Source: JAGVUD01 sp052033935 (GTDB lineage Bacteria; Armatimonadota; UBA5829; DSUL01). Taken from it: a stretch of 5,400 nucleotides of DNA. A program made the position numbers and the translations under genes. The notes under the pieces are model-generated. The model was not told the DNA's origin. It was given only the letters and a program-made list of their open reading frames with translations, and ran no database searches. Numbering within the stretch: the first letter of the stretch is position 1; every line of letters begins with the position of its first letter. The DNA is taken from positions 1-5,400 of the forward strand of contig JBPOJE010000106.1 of the NCBI GenBank assembly GCA_052033935.1, in the 5' to 3' direction. Shown here piece after piece: positions 4,408 through 5,400 of the stretch.

Positions 4408-5400
4408 CTACTGCACGGGCTGCAGAGCGGTCAGAAGCAGATTCCCTTGCAACTGGCTTCCGTCCACATAGAGCGAACTGATGCCGGTCGCCTTAACAAA
4501 TGATCCAAGGGCTGGAACGGCAATGCTGCCTGCCGTGACCCTGACACCTTGTGGGTCCGCTCCCAACCTCGCAGAGCCATCGTCCAGGTAGAAGTAGCCG
4601 GAGCCGATTTCTGTCACACGGCCGACGATGGTCACATACAAGCCGACGGTGTTCAGATGATACCCCTGGTCAAGACCGATCTGGCCAGCTCCCGTCTCGG
4701 GGTTGTAGTACCAGTCGGTGCCAGTAAGGTCACGATGACGTATCACGAGCGACTTCAGAGGCCGGAAGCCCGTGATCGACAGGCTTGCCACGTCCACGTA
4801 GCGCTCACCGTTCGCGTCAGTAGCCATCGTCCCGATGACATCCACCGTGCTGCCCGGAGTCACTCGGTTACCCGGCCGAACCACACGGATACCGACCGCC
4901 CGGCTCGCCTCCTCAATGTAGAAGGTATCGCCGAAGACTGCGGTCACAGTCTTGCCCTGCAGGCTGACACACTGGCTGTCCTTCTGTGCCTTCGCAGTGG
5001 CGATGGTCACTGACTCGTCCGGTGTCAGAACCGCCGGGTCAGAGGTAACAGGCGGACAAGGCGCTGCCGTTGTCGAGACGATGACGTCATACCTGCCCGG
5101 CTGCCGGGTCTTGTAGGTCGAACTCGTCGCACCGGGGATGTTCACCCCGTTCCTACGCCACTGATAGGTCAGCGGGGCGGGTCCCACGGCCTCGACACTA
5201 AGCGTGACCATCGGGCAGATCAGGCACTTGCAAGGCGGAATTACCTGAGTGTATGGGTGGACGATAATACGCGGACAACCCTCAAAGGTCTGCGTGTCAT
5301 CGTCCGTATCCGTGTACTGCTCGCCGTCATACGTGCCAGTCGCACTCGCAGTGTTCGTGAACGTCCCCGCGTCAATGTCTGCCTGCGTCAGCGTGTAGAC
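4408..5400 (-). CDS. Large extracellular protein with DUF11-like, Ig-like and two OB-fold-like domains (C-terminal 330 residues)
   Basis: The frame is open to the window edge with no start, so this is the C-terminal part of a longer protein; an internal ATG at 5211 falls at the edge of the Ig domain and is not the start. Visible residues are numbered from the edge. Residues 1-40 (YTLTQADIDAGTFTNTASAT) match the end of a DUF11/DUF7507-type surface repeat. About 62-125 is a bacterial Ig-like domain with YQWRRNGVNIPGATSSTY and SDPAVLT. About 130-212 and 252-326 are two OB-fold-like domains that align with each other (GKTVTAVFGDTFYIEE...GIRVV against GRVTEIGSGYFYLDD...GVRV). A cysteine cluster, CKCLIC (57-62), links repeat and Ig domain. 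There is no PEP-CTERM tail or other anchor at this end. Such modules usually serve in adhesion or as accessory domains of secreted proteins; any catalytic part would lie outside the window. Confidence 0.88.
   Translation of the reverse strand, partial: VYTLTQADIDAGTFTNTASATGTYDGEQYTDTDDDTQTFEGCPRIIVHPYTQVIPPCKCLICPMVTLSVEAVGPAPLTYQWRRNGVNIPGATSSTYKTRQPGRYDVIVSTTAAPCPPVTSDPAVLTPDESVTIATAKAQKDSQCVSLQGKTVTAVFGDTFYIEEASRAVGIRVVRPGNRVTPGSTVDVIGTMATDANGERYVDVASLSITGFRPLKSLVIRHRDLTGTDWYYNPETGAGQIGLDQGYHLNTVGLYVTIVGRVTEIGSGYFYLDDGSARLGADPQGVRVTAGSIAVPALGSFVKATGISSLYVDGSQLQGNLLLTALQPVQ

Noticed and set aside
4549..5013. Plus-strand frame opposite the OB-fold-like domains
   Set aside because: No recognisable domain; it lies wholly antisense to a well-supported domain-bearing gene.
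4408..5211. Treating the Ig/OB-fold gene as complete with a start at 5211
   Set aside because: The frame continues open to 5400 and encodes a DUF11-type repeat and the start of the Ig domain upstream of that ATG.

Overview
The window is a GC-rich bacterial chromosome segment in which every convincing gene lies on the minus strand. From high to low coordinates these are: the C-terminal part of a large multidomain surface or extracellular protein (Ig-like plus two OB-fold-like domains, 5400-4408); a small secreted PEP-CTERM protein (4264-3554); a secreted ADP-ribosylglycohydrolase-family enzyme (3229-2054); a membrane-anchored protein with a lysozyme/chitosanase-like motif (2047-302); and the N-terminal part of a lipoprotein sugar-binding protein of an ABC transporter (330-1, running off the window).

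Organism: a PEP-CTERM tail with a VPEPS motif implies an exosortase-bearing, outer-membrane-containing bacterium. The mix of PEP-CTERM, DUF11-type repeat, bacterial Ig and OB-fold-like surface domains, with a signal-peptide-bearing ADP-ribosylglycohydrolase, fits Armatimonadota or a Planctomycetes/Verrucomicrobia-type lineage. Armatimonadota is my first guess, from family knowledge only; there is no marker gene here.

Layout: 5400-4408 is separated from the PEP-CTERM gene by a perfect 13-bp hairpin. The PEP-CTERM gene ends in a strong hairpin followed by a T-rich tail (a good intrinsic terminator). A 248-bp non-coding stretch then precedes a tight three-gene unit. In that unit the glycohydrolase stop and the next start are 6 bp apart, and the third gene starts 29 bp inside the end of the second, with its own GGAG ribosome-binding site. 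All three products carry export or membrane signals. A reasonable inference is that the unit handles an extracytoplasmic glycan or ribosyl-type substrate: two envelope enzymes that release sugar and a binding protein that captures it for import.

The most interesting points are this unusual three-gene combination, the unassigned lysozyme/chitosanase-like protein with candidate catalytic E254 and D264, a cluster of five CAGAAG/CTTCTG hexamers upstream of the unit, and overlapping palindromes just 5' of the PEP-CTERM ribosome-binding site.
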